A DNA stretch of 64,000 nt. It comes from Anopheles merus. Taxonomy: Eukaryota > Arthropoda > Insecta > Diptera > Culicidae. Under the pieces are notes generated by a model that ran no database searches, was not told the origin of the DNA, and worked only from the letters and a program-made list of their open reading frames with translations. The stretch spans positions 16,161,818-16,225,817 of the forward strand of contig NC_054085.1 of NCBI RefSeq assembly GCF_017562075.2, in the 5' to 3' direction. The position numbers and the translations under genes are program-made. This document shows positions 56,101 to 64,000 of this stretch, piece by piece (positions within the stretch are counted from its first letter, which is position 1; every line of letters begins with the position of its first letter).

Positions 56101-56762
56101 CGGGCAAGCGAAAACTTTGCCACCCGATGTGCCGCGCCTGCTCAAGTTACTTTAGCCGGCACGAAAGCATTCGAAGGAAACCAACCCGGGTGGAAGTTAT
56201 TTATCTGGATCGGCCGGGAGTAGACTTCCCAAGGTGTGTTTGTGCGAACGATAGAGCCTTTCTTTTGTTTCCCCCTTATTTGTGTATGTGTGTGTATTGT
56301 TTGGTTTTGTTTCGAACCGTACAAGAACCGGGTAGACCGGCACCTGTAATAAGTGTCTTGTAGTCAATCGATTTATGGCTAGCTCGGTACAAAAGCCTTG
56401 CCGAGTATGGTAGGACATTAAAAAGTAAGGACTCTGCAGCTAGTACCTATCTCTACCGGGTTGAAGGGTACATTCTCAAAATTTCCCACTTCCCGGTCAA
56501 CATATGGTGTACATCCTAACCTTCCTCTTACACACACACACACACTCCATCACCTCTCTCTCTCTTTCTCTCTAGTTAGAGTACACGTGCACGGTTTTTC
56601 GTGTAACATCCGGGGCTGTGAAAAGTTGTACTTTGTGCTGTTTTTGACAGCGCCCTGTATTACTTTTTGACGAGTGGCATCCCTTCCCGCAAAGCTGGCT
56701 GCTGTGTCGTCGTGTTCCGGGCACGCAGATAGTATGATGAATATTGAATACGACCCCCTGTA

Positions 56763-56794
<32 letters not shown>

Positions 56795-59700
56795 CAAGGC
56801 ATCCGTCAACCGTTATCAGGCTGGGAAGCGCTTTCCGGAGCCACCGTGTGTGCGGTGCTATCGAAAAATCAACGCACAACTTTCGTTGGCCCTCCCGGAA
56901 GCAGCAGCAGCATCAGCAGCACGTTGCCATGGACACGTCGATTTGGGGAGGTCTCGGTTGGCTTTAATCATTCAGCAGCCAGCAGCACAGCACGGGCGGC
57001 CATTACTCGACCGCCATCAAGTGGAGGCCATCGCTTTCAGCAAACTGAACGGACGGCGCCCGTCCGGTTCGATACCGGACGCAGCTCAAGAGTCATCATG
57101 TCATCGTCCTGTTGTTCTCGACGTTAGGAAAGCGGGCATTAGGCTACCGGATAGGATGTATAGTCATCATAAAGTGGGGTTTTTTTTCTGTTGTGCGTGT
57201 GTGTTTGTATGTTCTTCTAATCTACTGGCTTTTATGGAGTGAAACAAACCAGTACAAAATCGAATCGGACAAAACATGATGAACTTCACCCGAGTACGAG
57301 GTTCGAGTTGCAAATGCAATAAAATAATATCACACAATCGGGGCAGCCAGCCAGCCAGCATTGCCGTACTCGCATACAAAGCCCACATACACACACACAC
57401 ACACACAAAGCCGCATTGGTTCGCTTTGCTGTCCTCCTGCCGAAGCTGGCCACAAAAACCGCAGAACCGCACCACCGTAGCGCAGCGGAGCGGTTTTCTA
57501 GAGACAGTGGTTTTGCTTGGTTTCAATTTCCATCGCCGGCTGGTCGAAGATTAATGCAAAAGTTGTTTGCGGAGCGAAAGTAATCAACCTGCAAGAAAAT
57601 GAATTTGAAGAGACAGTGTCGACCGACCGACGCTCCGAGTCCGAGTCCGTCCGCTACCCTACCTGACTACTAAATTTAATTAAAACGTAAGCCAGTTTGC
57701 CCTCCTCCCCTTGCCTAAACATACCCGCAGACACACACACACACACACATGACACACGATCAAAGGGGTGAGACGGTGGTGTACCTGTGGTTTCGCAAAT
57801 CCCGATGTGTGCTTGTGTGTGACTGTGGTGGCGGGAAGCAACGGTATCAAACCCATTTGCATATGGGTTTGTGAATCTATTGATTCATGGGACGTGCTGG
57901 TGGATGGGTGCGGGTGTGTGTGTGTGTGTGGGTAAAAGGGTATCAGAAGAAGAAACAAACATCGATCCCAATCCTAGTCCTGGTTGGGGCACGGACTGTG
58001 CGGCATGTGGGCAACGAAGCGCTTCGAATCAATATTTGCAATTGGCGATGAAAATTGCTTGATTTGTGTGCGAAGCGCTGATTGATAAGTGACATATTGT
58101 TTTAAGCTGGACGCGAGGAAGCGTTGGGTTTTGCAAGAAGGGTGAATTATTTATACCCTGCGTTACTAAGTAAAGAGTGATTGCTTGCTAAACCTTCAAC
58201 ATAATTCAAAGTGATTGTTTTCCCTACAGTTACGGTTGTGGGTGGAGCATTTCTTTGATGAAACAAGGGCCCAGTGTCTGTTTTCTTACGATTCATACGA
58301 GTGAGATTTGCGAGGAGCTTTCCTGCTATTCAATGAAAGAGGTAGCAATTGTAATTTCATTGTAGAGGGTCAAGATATTGATACAAACGAGGCCAGATGC
58401 AGTGTTTGAAGCCTTAGAGCGTTATTGCAGTTTGTGAAGCTCATTGACATGTTGGGAGGAAGTATATCGTTTTGAAACAGGACATAAAGTGAACCTCTAG
58501 TCCATCTGGTCACCTTGCTGTTCAAACTTATTTGATGTTTCCAACAGCTACTGGTATATATGCATTTAAAACGTATGTTTGAATACTAACTGCTTTATCT
58601 GCAATGAGACAGATACAGCCAGCTTTATCTAATCTGCAAGAATCTGGTTAATTTTAATGTTGCATTAGTGCAGTATTCCCTTTAAAGAGGTTGATAAGTA
58701 CTTAAAAACATGAAGGTATTGAAAGATTTAGTATTCAACCATACGCTGTAATCAAATATTTGACAGTAATATAAAAATATCAAATTTGACTACCGATGAG
58801 AAACATCATAAAAACAGATTGTGGTAATAGGAAATTTGCAGTTTTGAAAATTTCATCCAGATTAGAGGAGGATAAATTTACTGAAAAAAGGAGAAATGTC
58901 AAAAATGTTAATTTTCATATTTGAATAGTGGATTCAGTATAAAAGAGAATACGATAAAGTCCCTGAAAACCTCTGAAATGAAACGACTCTAATCCAATCG
59001 AATGGCAGATATGAGGGAGTTGATTGCATACAATTAACTGAATAGGGAATTTTGATGAGCTTGGGTACTGATATCATACTTCCGTGAAGTGAATGACTAC
59101 AGAGCCAAGACTTGATATCAGCTTCAGAATTTCATTTAATCTGCCATTATTATACACCTATCTCTACTAGAAATACCTCGTTTCAAACTGTTTTAAATCC
59201 GATATTCATAGGCCTGTTCATCAACTCTCTGTCAACGGAACTTATCAATGCTGGCAGCGAAAGACCTAAGCCTCCCATTCGGACTAGAGATTCAATCCAG
59301 TGACAGGCGGAATCGATTGCTATTCGAACGAGGGTAAAGTGTGCTCTCTCTCCCCCCCCCCCCATTTCTCGTGCCCCCCCCCCCCCCCAGTGTATGTGCA
59401 GCGAGGCAAAATCGATGTCCATACTCACCAACGACATGCAGATGTACTCGGGCGCTGATTTTCGGTTCCGTCGACACCTGACACTCGTAAATGCCAGCGT
59501 CACGGGCCTGCACGTATTTGATCTGCAGCGTCCATACGCCGCTGCTCTCCACGTAGAATGATTGAAAGCGCTCGTCGGCTATAAATGTCATCCTGCACAG
59601 GCCCAGCAATCGTTCGGGGCCGGGAAGATGTGTATGCATATCGTGTTCGGCGGGGTGTTTTGTTTGATTTGCCGATATATCCCGGGTGGGATTCAGACGG

Positions 59701-62700
59701 CAGGCGACAAAGCCCCCGACCCAGTCCATGTGATCCATGTTGCCGAGCGTCGTTTCAGGTTCAGGATGAGTCAGCAGGTGCAGCGTATCCCCCGCCACGG
59801 GATGGTTGTGGTGGTCGTTTGTGCAAACAGGTGTCGGTGCGGTTGGATGTCCACCACCGGAGGGGGATGGGTTGAATGTAAAGTATCGTCAGCCAGGCGG
59901 ACGGACACATATTGTACACGGCAGTGAAATGAAATGAAATGTAAAAATCATCGACAGAATTAATATGCTGAAAGCACACACACACGCTGGTGCACTGGCA
60001 CACCGAGAGCAAAAGTGCTTGCTGGTCCGGTAAGCCGAGTGGAAGAAATCAATAGCACCATCGCTCGGCGAAATACGACGATAGAAAGAGATGGAAGTGT
60101 GACAAACTGTTTCCCTTCTCTGTTCTGTTTTTTTGCTGCTCTCCCCATTCAATTAAAATTGAATTTCATTGCACAACTTGATAGCGACTCTGGTTTGCTG
60201 TGTCGGGCTGCCATGGAAATGGTTTCCCTACGGTCTCCGCCCGTCGGTATGGCTTACAACGATTGACAGAAGAAATTCCCGTCGAACAGGACACAAGACC
60301 ATCCTCACAAGACATGCCAGTATGATTATGATGATCATTCCAATTCCGAAAGGCATTCGTACGGCAACGGTGGGCGATAAAGCGATAGAAAAAGGGAACA
60401 CGGAGCGTACTGCACAGCTGGTCGTACACACGTGTGCTTTAGATTGATCCAATTCTAATTGCTTGGATAAACAAAACGCCTCCGGGTGCTTCACAGCTGG
60501 GCTTCTTATTTAGCTGGCGTCAAACGTGTACATCGAACCAATATTTATATATCAATGTTTTAATAATCGCTAGATCAATAGCAAGAGAATTTAATTTAAT
60601 TTCAGGAATGCAAATACAAGACTTTTCTTTATCATCATTCAAAGATAAACGATATTCAAGAAACTTACCGTACGGCCAGACGAGGTGAAATACAGAGCGA
60701 AATGAACTACAGTCAGAATTCAATAGTTGAACGCCTTTTAGTTGGCATGCTTTTTAGTTGAACGCTCGATAGTTGGTTGCTCGATGACAGTTCAATTTAA
60801 AAGCATGCTTTTGTATGGAAAACTCGGGTTTTGAAAAATTCACAAAAATCTCATGGCCTGCCGAGAAAAAAATCAGTTTTTTTTTGTATGGAGAAACGTG
60901 CCAACTAAAAAGCACATGTTCAAAAGGCAGGGAATCGAAGTTCAACTGGTGAATTCAGACTGTATTTGACAACCGAAATATTTGACAGGTAAAGCTAAAG
61001 GGTTGGGGGAGATACAACATCCATTTTCAAAAATCACTTAAAAAGAGTATCTTCTTAAGCGGAACATTCACAAATGGGAAGAAATGATGAACTGTTTACT
61101 GAAAATTAACGAAATACTTGAAATCAAAGTTTTTTAATGGATTTAGTTGCGATTTTGTACACGTCATTTGTTTACATTGCACATCAGCTGGTTACTGTGA
61201 TGCGTTATCCGTCAGATATTTCTCCCGTCAAATAGTTCATTTCGCTGTATATTTCACCTCGTTAAGTCTTGCGGCTAGGGAAAAATCCTTCCAACTAATT
61301 CACATTTGAGTAGGAACATTTCATTTCATTGATTTTATTTATTTCGATTGAATGATACACAAAAAACCGTAGTGCATGGGCTTGCATCAAACGAAACAAG
61401 CGGATAAAGCAAATATTTTCTTTGCCTCACTATTTACTGAATCGATTGCTCATCCCTTGCACAAGAAACTAACACCAGAAACACAAAACCATACCTTCAT
61501 TAATAGGCTATTGAACTTAGTGCAAGCACACAAAAAAAAGCCTCCACTCCAGCCTTCGCTTTAAAAGCACAGCGAGCGGTTCCAATCGAACCGAACGCTT
61601 TAATCGCACCTCCGCCAGCGAGGGCGCACGGGCCGTCGAGCCGCTGGGGGGACACAGACCCTGGTGACAGACAATTACGGCTGCACAGTGAAAGAACCAC
61701 CCGGCCGGATGGTATGCTTTGGAGCAGTTGTCGTTAGAGCTGATGTAAGATAATTTCGTTAATGCGTTCATACAACAAGTCGCTAATAATGTGCACTTGA
61801 ATGCGAGCGTCACAGAAAGGCCCCCGTCGAACCCAGGGGTGTGGCTGCGGGACGGAGAAGGTACGACGCCTGGTGCGGGCAAAAACAGGTAATTGTCCTT
61901 TCCACTCGGGTGTGCTCGGTGCGTGGTGCTGGTGGTGGGCTCTTAATGAGCACCCGGCACGACTTTATCCCCATCTCGCTGGAGGTCCGGGCCCAGGGTA
62001 CCAATCCCACCCACCGCAGAGGAAGGGATTGGGCAGGGAGAACGGGGGGGAAAGTATTTTCCACGCCTTTTGATGTGGGCCCGGCGAAGCGCCAGTAAAC
62101 CACGGAGACACACGACGGTGCGGTCTGTTTGCCCGACGGCTTTGCCGCGGCAAAGTGTGCAAACAGGCCTGTCAATAATCTCTCGCTGGGCGCTTTTCGC
62201 AGCGGCCGCCCGGTGCAATCACCCGTTGAAATTGTGTGCACAGTTCCCGGACCGGCATGCAATCTCGTTCCGCGACGATTCAGAATGCTATTTCCGGGCA
62301 GACGGCATTCTTTTGGGGGAGTGCGTTAAATGCGGGGGACTATGGCAGCGCACGAAACGTGTGCAAATCGAATTTCGGGCAACGGTTGGCAACGCTGGCC
62401 AGTAGGCGTAAACGTTCGTCGCCTACTGCCGTGCCAGCAGCATCATCCCGCACCGCTTGCTAGGCTAATTATAAACGCATCAATCAAACCGGGAGGGGCG
62501 CTAGGGGGGAGTTTTGCTCACCTGTCCACTGTGAGAATGTGATCATCTCTCACTCGTACCCACGAAACAGATTTGTTCCCTAGCTGTTTCACCTGTGAAG
62601 TAAGTGGGAAGAAATAGAAAGAGAGATAGAGGTTTCTGTTAAGGCATGTAAAAAGACAATCACAGACAGAAAGGATAAATGATGTGTATGCTACAGAAAA

Positions 62701-62970
62701 AAACCCTTTAAAAAAAGACGAAAAATGTACACGACTCATGACCAAATGAGGGGAGAAAAACTGAATAATGAGAACGAGTCCCAGTGTCCCTTAAAATGGG
62801 GTCACACCCAGCTACCCAGCTTACCTTGCACGGCAGATATGCATGTGTTCCGATTTGTGTAGTTACATTGCTAACGCCGCTCCCGTCTAGGTATGGTCCA
62901 GCGAAAAATGTTGCACCAGAGTTCAACTTACTTAAGGCTAAGGATGTACTGATATCGCCCGTTACATAAT
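45661..62970 (-). CDS. dpr-like: dpr-family two-Ig cell-surface protein, 3' seven coding exons (5' end missing)
   Basis: Spliced CDS on the minus strand: 62970-62825, 62592-62522, 59592-59429, 49100-48889, 47385-47280, 46885-46835, 45782-45661. All junctions are GT/AG and all split codons join in frame. Counting the first whole codon as residue 1, the 289 residues hold Ig1 (Cys47, Trp59, Cys109 in DAGIYEC) and Ig2 (Cys150, Trp164 in YIIWYHG, Cys216 in DSGNYSC). A Ser/Ala-rich linker and a hydrophobic tail (about 269-281) follow. N-glycosylation sequons are at N34, N54, N213 and N286. From family knowledge, Dpr proteins are neuronal surface molecules that bind DIP partners through Ig1 and act in synaptic specificity. 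The motifs TQIGTHAYLPCK, LGNKSVSWVR and VPRTELIGDSDRYVKAG place it firmly in the family. It seems nearest the dpr2/3/13/15/16/17 group, but I cannot fix the orthologue. Signal-peptide exons were not found and probably lie past the right edge. Confidence 0.95.
45783..46834 (-). other. Intron of the dpr-like gene between exons f and g
   Basis: 1052 bp with donor gtaag and acceptor cag. Nothing else recognised. Confidence 0.8.
46835..46885 (-). CDS. dpr-like: dpr-like coding exon f: 51-bp linker exon
   Basis: This small exon was found by phase and family sequence. It has acceptor gcccacag, then GA completing Gly, then ESSASAVTSSARSLFD and one base of an Asp codon, and donor gtaag. The INGESSASAVTSSA motif directly after Ig2 is characteristic of a subset of Dprs. 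It is too short to appear as a standalone open frame. Confidence 0.9.
46886..47279 (-). other. Intron of the dpr-like gene between exons e and f
   Basis: 394 bp, occupied in part by a TG microsatellite. Confidence 0.85.
47047..47124. repeat. (TG)n microsatellite, about 78 bp
   Basis: Uninterrupted TG on the plus strand (CA in the pre-mRNA), inside a 394-bp intron. CA repeats are known binding sites of hnRNP L-type proteins, so an effect on inclusion of the 51-bp exon f is possible but unproven. Confidence 0.97.
47280..47385 (-). CDS. dpr-like: dpr-like coding exon e: end of Ig2
   Basis: A 106-bp exon starts in phase 0 after acceptor ctcgcag. It encodes IGSLIIESTRKKDSGNYSC, then SPSNSPPITVSLHVIN and the first base of a Gly codon. 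It contains the Ig2 Asp-x-Gly-x-Tyr-x-Cys motif and the SPSNSP strand typical of Dprs. The donor is gtaggt. Confidence 0.95.
47386..48888 (-). other. Intron of the dpr-like gene between exons d and e
   Basis: 1503 bp, AT-rich, with a TA-flanked MITE at 47554-47740. Confidence 0.85.
47554..47740. mobile_element. Small TA-flanked MITE in a dpr-like intron
   Basis: Left end CAGGATTTTCCAGG and right end (reverse complement CAGGGTTTTCCAGG) match at 13 of 14 positions. TA is on both sides (47552-47553 and 47741-47742). Length and target fit a Tc1/mariner-type MITE of 187 bp. Confidence 0.75.
48889..49100 (-). CDS. dpr-like: dpr-like coding exon d: most of Ig2
   Basis: A 212-bp exon follows acceptor cgcttccag and precedes donor gtaagt. 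It encodes VPRTELIGDSDRYVKAGSAV, then LRCVVRGALEPPSYIIWYHG, and ends in a basic/polar loop at DIHST. It holds the first Ig2 cysteine and the core tryptophan. A 10.3-kb intron separates it from exon c. The frame continues past the donor for a while, but homology stops exactly at the splice site. Confidence 0.95.
51760..52745. mobile_element. Composite of related inverted repeats with an internal duplication
   Basis: CAGTGCTGCAAAATGTCA (51760-51777) and CAGTGCTGCCAAATGCCA (51979-51996) face inverted copies TGACATTTTGCAAAACTG (52532-52549) and TGACATTTTGCA (52726-52737). Around 51970 and 52555 the pairing extends outward through GCTGTGA. CAGTG-type ends suggest a hAT-like origin, but I could not find a convincing 8-bp duplication. 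Confidence 0.5.
52391..52737. repeat. Diverged duplication of a 153-bp unit
   Basis: Unit 1 (52391-52543) and unit 2 (52585-52737) both start GACCAAG. They share TGGTCGCA-type, CACCTCTGAT/CGCCTCTGAT, CGTGACG and TTTTGTTTCAG words in the same order and end TGACATTTTGCA. They are offset by 194 bp. Confidence 0.65.
52868..53086. mobile_element. TA-flanked MITE, same family as 60710-60962
   Basis: Left end CAGTTTGAACTCACTAGTTG and right end (reverse complement CAGTAAGAATTCAATATTTG), with TA on both sides (52866-52867 and 53087-53088). Interior words such as TTTTTAGTTGGC, CATGAGATTTTTGTGAA and CAACTAAAAAG recur in the 60.7-kb copy. About 219 bp; Tc1/mariner-type. Confidence 0.75.
54081..54111. 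repeat. (TTG)(CTG) trinucleotide repeat
   Basis: GTT units followed by seven CTG-type units in the large dpr-like intron. Confidence 0.85.
59352..59388. repeat. Paired poly-C runs just after a splice donor
   Basis: C runs of 12 (59352-59363) and 15 (59374-59388) read as G runs in the pre-mRNA, about 41-77 bases downstream of the exon c donor. Confidence 0.85.
59429..59592 (-). CDS. dpr-like: dpr-like coding exon c: second half of Ig1
   Basis: A 164-bp exon lies between acceptor tgtgcag and donor gtgagtat. It encodes MTFIADERFQSF through DAGIYECQVSTEPKISARV to HLHVV, which includes the second Ig1 cysteine. One base is carried in and one is carried out; the latter makes a Val codon with exon d. 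Two long G runs occur in the transcript shortly after the donor (59374-59388 and 59352-59363). The open frame upstream of the acceptor is intronic read-through. Confidence 0.95.
60680..61262. mobile_element. Older inverted-repeat element interrupted by a MITE
   Basis: The left arm ACGAGGTGAAATAC (60680 on) continues to AATGAACTA at 60709 and resumes after the inserted MITE at 60963 with TATTTGAC. The right arm (61206-61262, reverse complement) reads through ACGAGGTGAAATAT, then GCGAAATGAACTATTTGAC without a break. The arms are about 57 bp and align well only after the MITE and one TA are removed. Superfamily not assigned. Confidence 0.7.
60710..60962. mobile_element. TA-flanked MITE (253 bp), nested insertion
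   Basis: Left end CAGTCAGAATTCAATAGTTG and right end (reverse complement CAGTCTGAATTCACCAGTTG) match at 17 of 20 positions. TA is duplicated at 60708-60709 and 60963-60964. It belongs to the same family as 52868-53086 and has no coding capacity. Confidence 0.85.
62522..62592 (-). CDS. dpr-like: dpr-like coding exon b: Ig1 middle (core Trp)
   Basis: A 71-bp exon follows acceptor ttcacag and precedes donor gtgagc. It encodes VKQLGNKSVSWVRVRDDH and then ILTVD plus two bases of an Arg codon. The sequence contains the conserved Ig tryptophan and an NKS glycosylation site. A 232-bp intron separates it from exon a. The remaining base of the Arg codon is the first base of exon c. Confidence 0.94.
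62593..62824 (-). other. 232-bp intron of the dpr-like gene between exons a and b
   Basis: Donor gtaagc, acceptor cttacttcacag. Nothing else recognised. Confidence 0.9.
62825..62970 (-). CDS. dpr-like: dpr-like coding exon a: N-terminal stem and first half of Ig1
   Basis: The acceptor is ttgcag at 62971 onward and the donor is gtaagc at 62824 downward. The exon is 146 bp. Its first two bases complete a codon begun in an unseen upstream exon, and it ends in phase 0 after the Lys of the first Ig1 cysteine motif (LPCK). It encodes GPYLDGSGVSNVTTQIG, the usual start of a Dpr Ig1 domain, with an NVT glycosylation site. The frame stays open upstream through the acceptor region, but no Met with a signal sequence is present there. 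Confidence 0.93.
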
Positions 62971-64000
62971 CTGCAATGGAAAGCGTTCAAAGGAAAACGG
63001 TGCATGTGTGAGAGAGAGACACAAAAGAGAAGAGACACACGTACAAACAAGAGGATGCAAACAGGAAAAAAGAGCCTAAAAACTTCACGTCAGCGTTACG
63101 TTGTTTCAGTGCCATGTAGCAAGCGCACCCTGCCTGCCCGGCACATCATAATAAATTTTCTACAACGTTTCTTTTCCCTGTCCCTTTCTCCCACATTCGT
63201 TGTATCGCATTCTACTCCCCGCCTACTTTATATCTGTTCTATTTTCGGGTTTGCCAGATTTTGTTGTTTTTTGCTAGTTTGAAATTAGTTCGTAGCGCCT
63301 GACGCTGTCCCCCAGTATTGTTCCGCCCCGTTTGACACCGGCCCATTTTGGAAGCAGGAGCGCGGAGCGGTTTAGGTTCATAAAAAAGTCGTAAAAAAGT
63401 CGTCATATCGGTGGCACATGGAAGCTTTGGAAGGCGCACCGGTTTGGACCGAATGGGCTCGGGAGGAAGTAAATGAGCCACATAATTAAATACAGTTTTG
63501 TTCGGTCGGTGCGGGTGTGGTGACCCTTTTTAACATGGCACGCGGTAAGGTAGGCGAGGAAGAGGGCTGGAGCGATGGACAGGAGAGTGCCGGTAGAATC
63601 AGGATTAGATACTCAGGAAATGATCTTGGATCGCTGCTGGACGGACGCGAGCATTTGATGAAGTTGTTTTCCAAAGTAGTTTTGGTGTCCTCGGGTTTAT
63701 GGCGTACGGTCGTGTGTGTGTGTATCAAGGCCCCCTGACGTAAACATTACGATAAAACAGATCATGAAATGGCCGCCCATTCCATCATAAGAGTGACTGC
63801 ATGTGTGTGTATCGGAGGGGATTTATTTGTTTGGTTTGGTGCCACCGAGCCGATTAGCTTCGAGCTTCGATTGGAAGGTAATGATTGCAGGCTTGTTTTT
63901 GGGGATGATGGGTGTGCCGTCATGGTGTGAGCTTTGGGCTGGATGTAAAATAGAGGGGCGGAGTTAATTAGGAGAGAAGTAAGAGGAAGGCTATCAAGAC
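62971..64000 (-). other. Upstream intron of the dpr-like gene (incomplete)
   Basis: Exon a begins with an acceptor, so this kilobase is intronic as far as I can read. I looked for a signal-peptide exon ending one base into a codon before a GT donor and found none that convinced me. Confidence 0.6.

Larger units (their letters stand above)
49101..59428 (-). other. 10.3-kb intron of the dpr-like gene between exons c and d
   Basis: Separates the Ig1 and Ig2 exons. It holds a composite inverted/tandem repeat (51760-52745), a MITE (52868-53086), CTG/CAG runs (54081-54111 and 54461-54477), several short CA/TG runs and an AT-rich stretch (about 58140-59250). No nested gene could be supported. A 79-codon minus-strand frame at 50532-50771 is unexplained but has no recognisable homology. 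Confidence 0.85.
59593..62521 (-). other. Intron of the dpr-like gene between exons b and c
   Basis: 2929 bp. It contains the inverted-repeat element 60680-61262 with its nested MITE; otherwise nothing recognised. Confidence 0.85.

Noticed and set aside
59593..59798. Upstream extension of the exon c open frame
   Set aside because: The phase from exon b and the tgtgcag acceptor set the start at 59592; the extension lacks Dpr similarity and is intronic.
63239..63728. Two 80-codon minus frames as possible dpr first exon
   Set aside because: Neither has a signal peptide or a donor leaving the single base required by exon a.

Overview
The window is animal nuclear DNA, most likely from a mosquito and probably an Anopheles. 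The only gene I can establish is a member of the arthropod dpr (defective proboscis extension response) family. The rest is long spliced introns, very dense CA/GT and GA/CT microsatellites, and small DNA transposons of insect type. The species guess is inference from this combination; no diagnostic marker is present.

The dpr gene is on the minus strand. Seven coding exons run from 62970 down to a stop codon at 45661-45663. All have canonical GT/AG boundaries, and every split codon is completed correctly by the next exon. They encode the last 289 residues plus one split codon: two immunoglobulin domains, a Ser-rich linker and a hydrophobic C-terminal tail. The signal-peptide and 5' UTR exons were not found and probably lie beyond base 64000. 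Downstream of the stop, 42000-45660 is T/G-rich on the plus strand (A/C-rich in the transcript). It ends in a Pumilio-type motif followed by AATAAA, so I read it as a long 3' UTR.

Bases 1-41990 contain no gene I can support. They hold transposable elements, and several keep exact target-site duplications. Two non-autonomous hAT-type elements (11881-12612 and 27463-27922) have perfect 8-bp duplications and interiors of degenerate short repeats; a third, decayed relative is at 24176-24584. A pogo/Tigger-like element (26846-28063) contains the second hAT element and a separate mariner-type element. A decayed non-LTR reverse transcriptase fragment is at 29208-29450, and a Harbinger-like element flanked by TTA is at 29927-30955. 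A repeat family with a palindromic core is at 18635-18778 and 21069-21395.

The dpr introns also carry small elements: 47554-47740, 51760-52745, 52868-53086, and 60710-60962. The last was inserted into one arm of an older inverted-repeat element (60680-61262), whose other arm preserves the empty site. No RNA gene, CRISPR array or second protein-coding gene could be supported. The long open frames seen elsewhere are explained by microsatellites, tandem repeats or chance.
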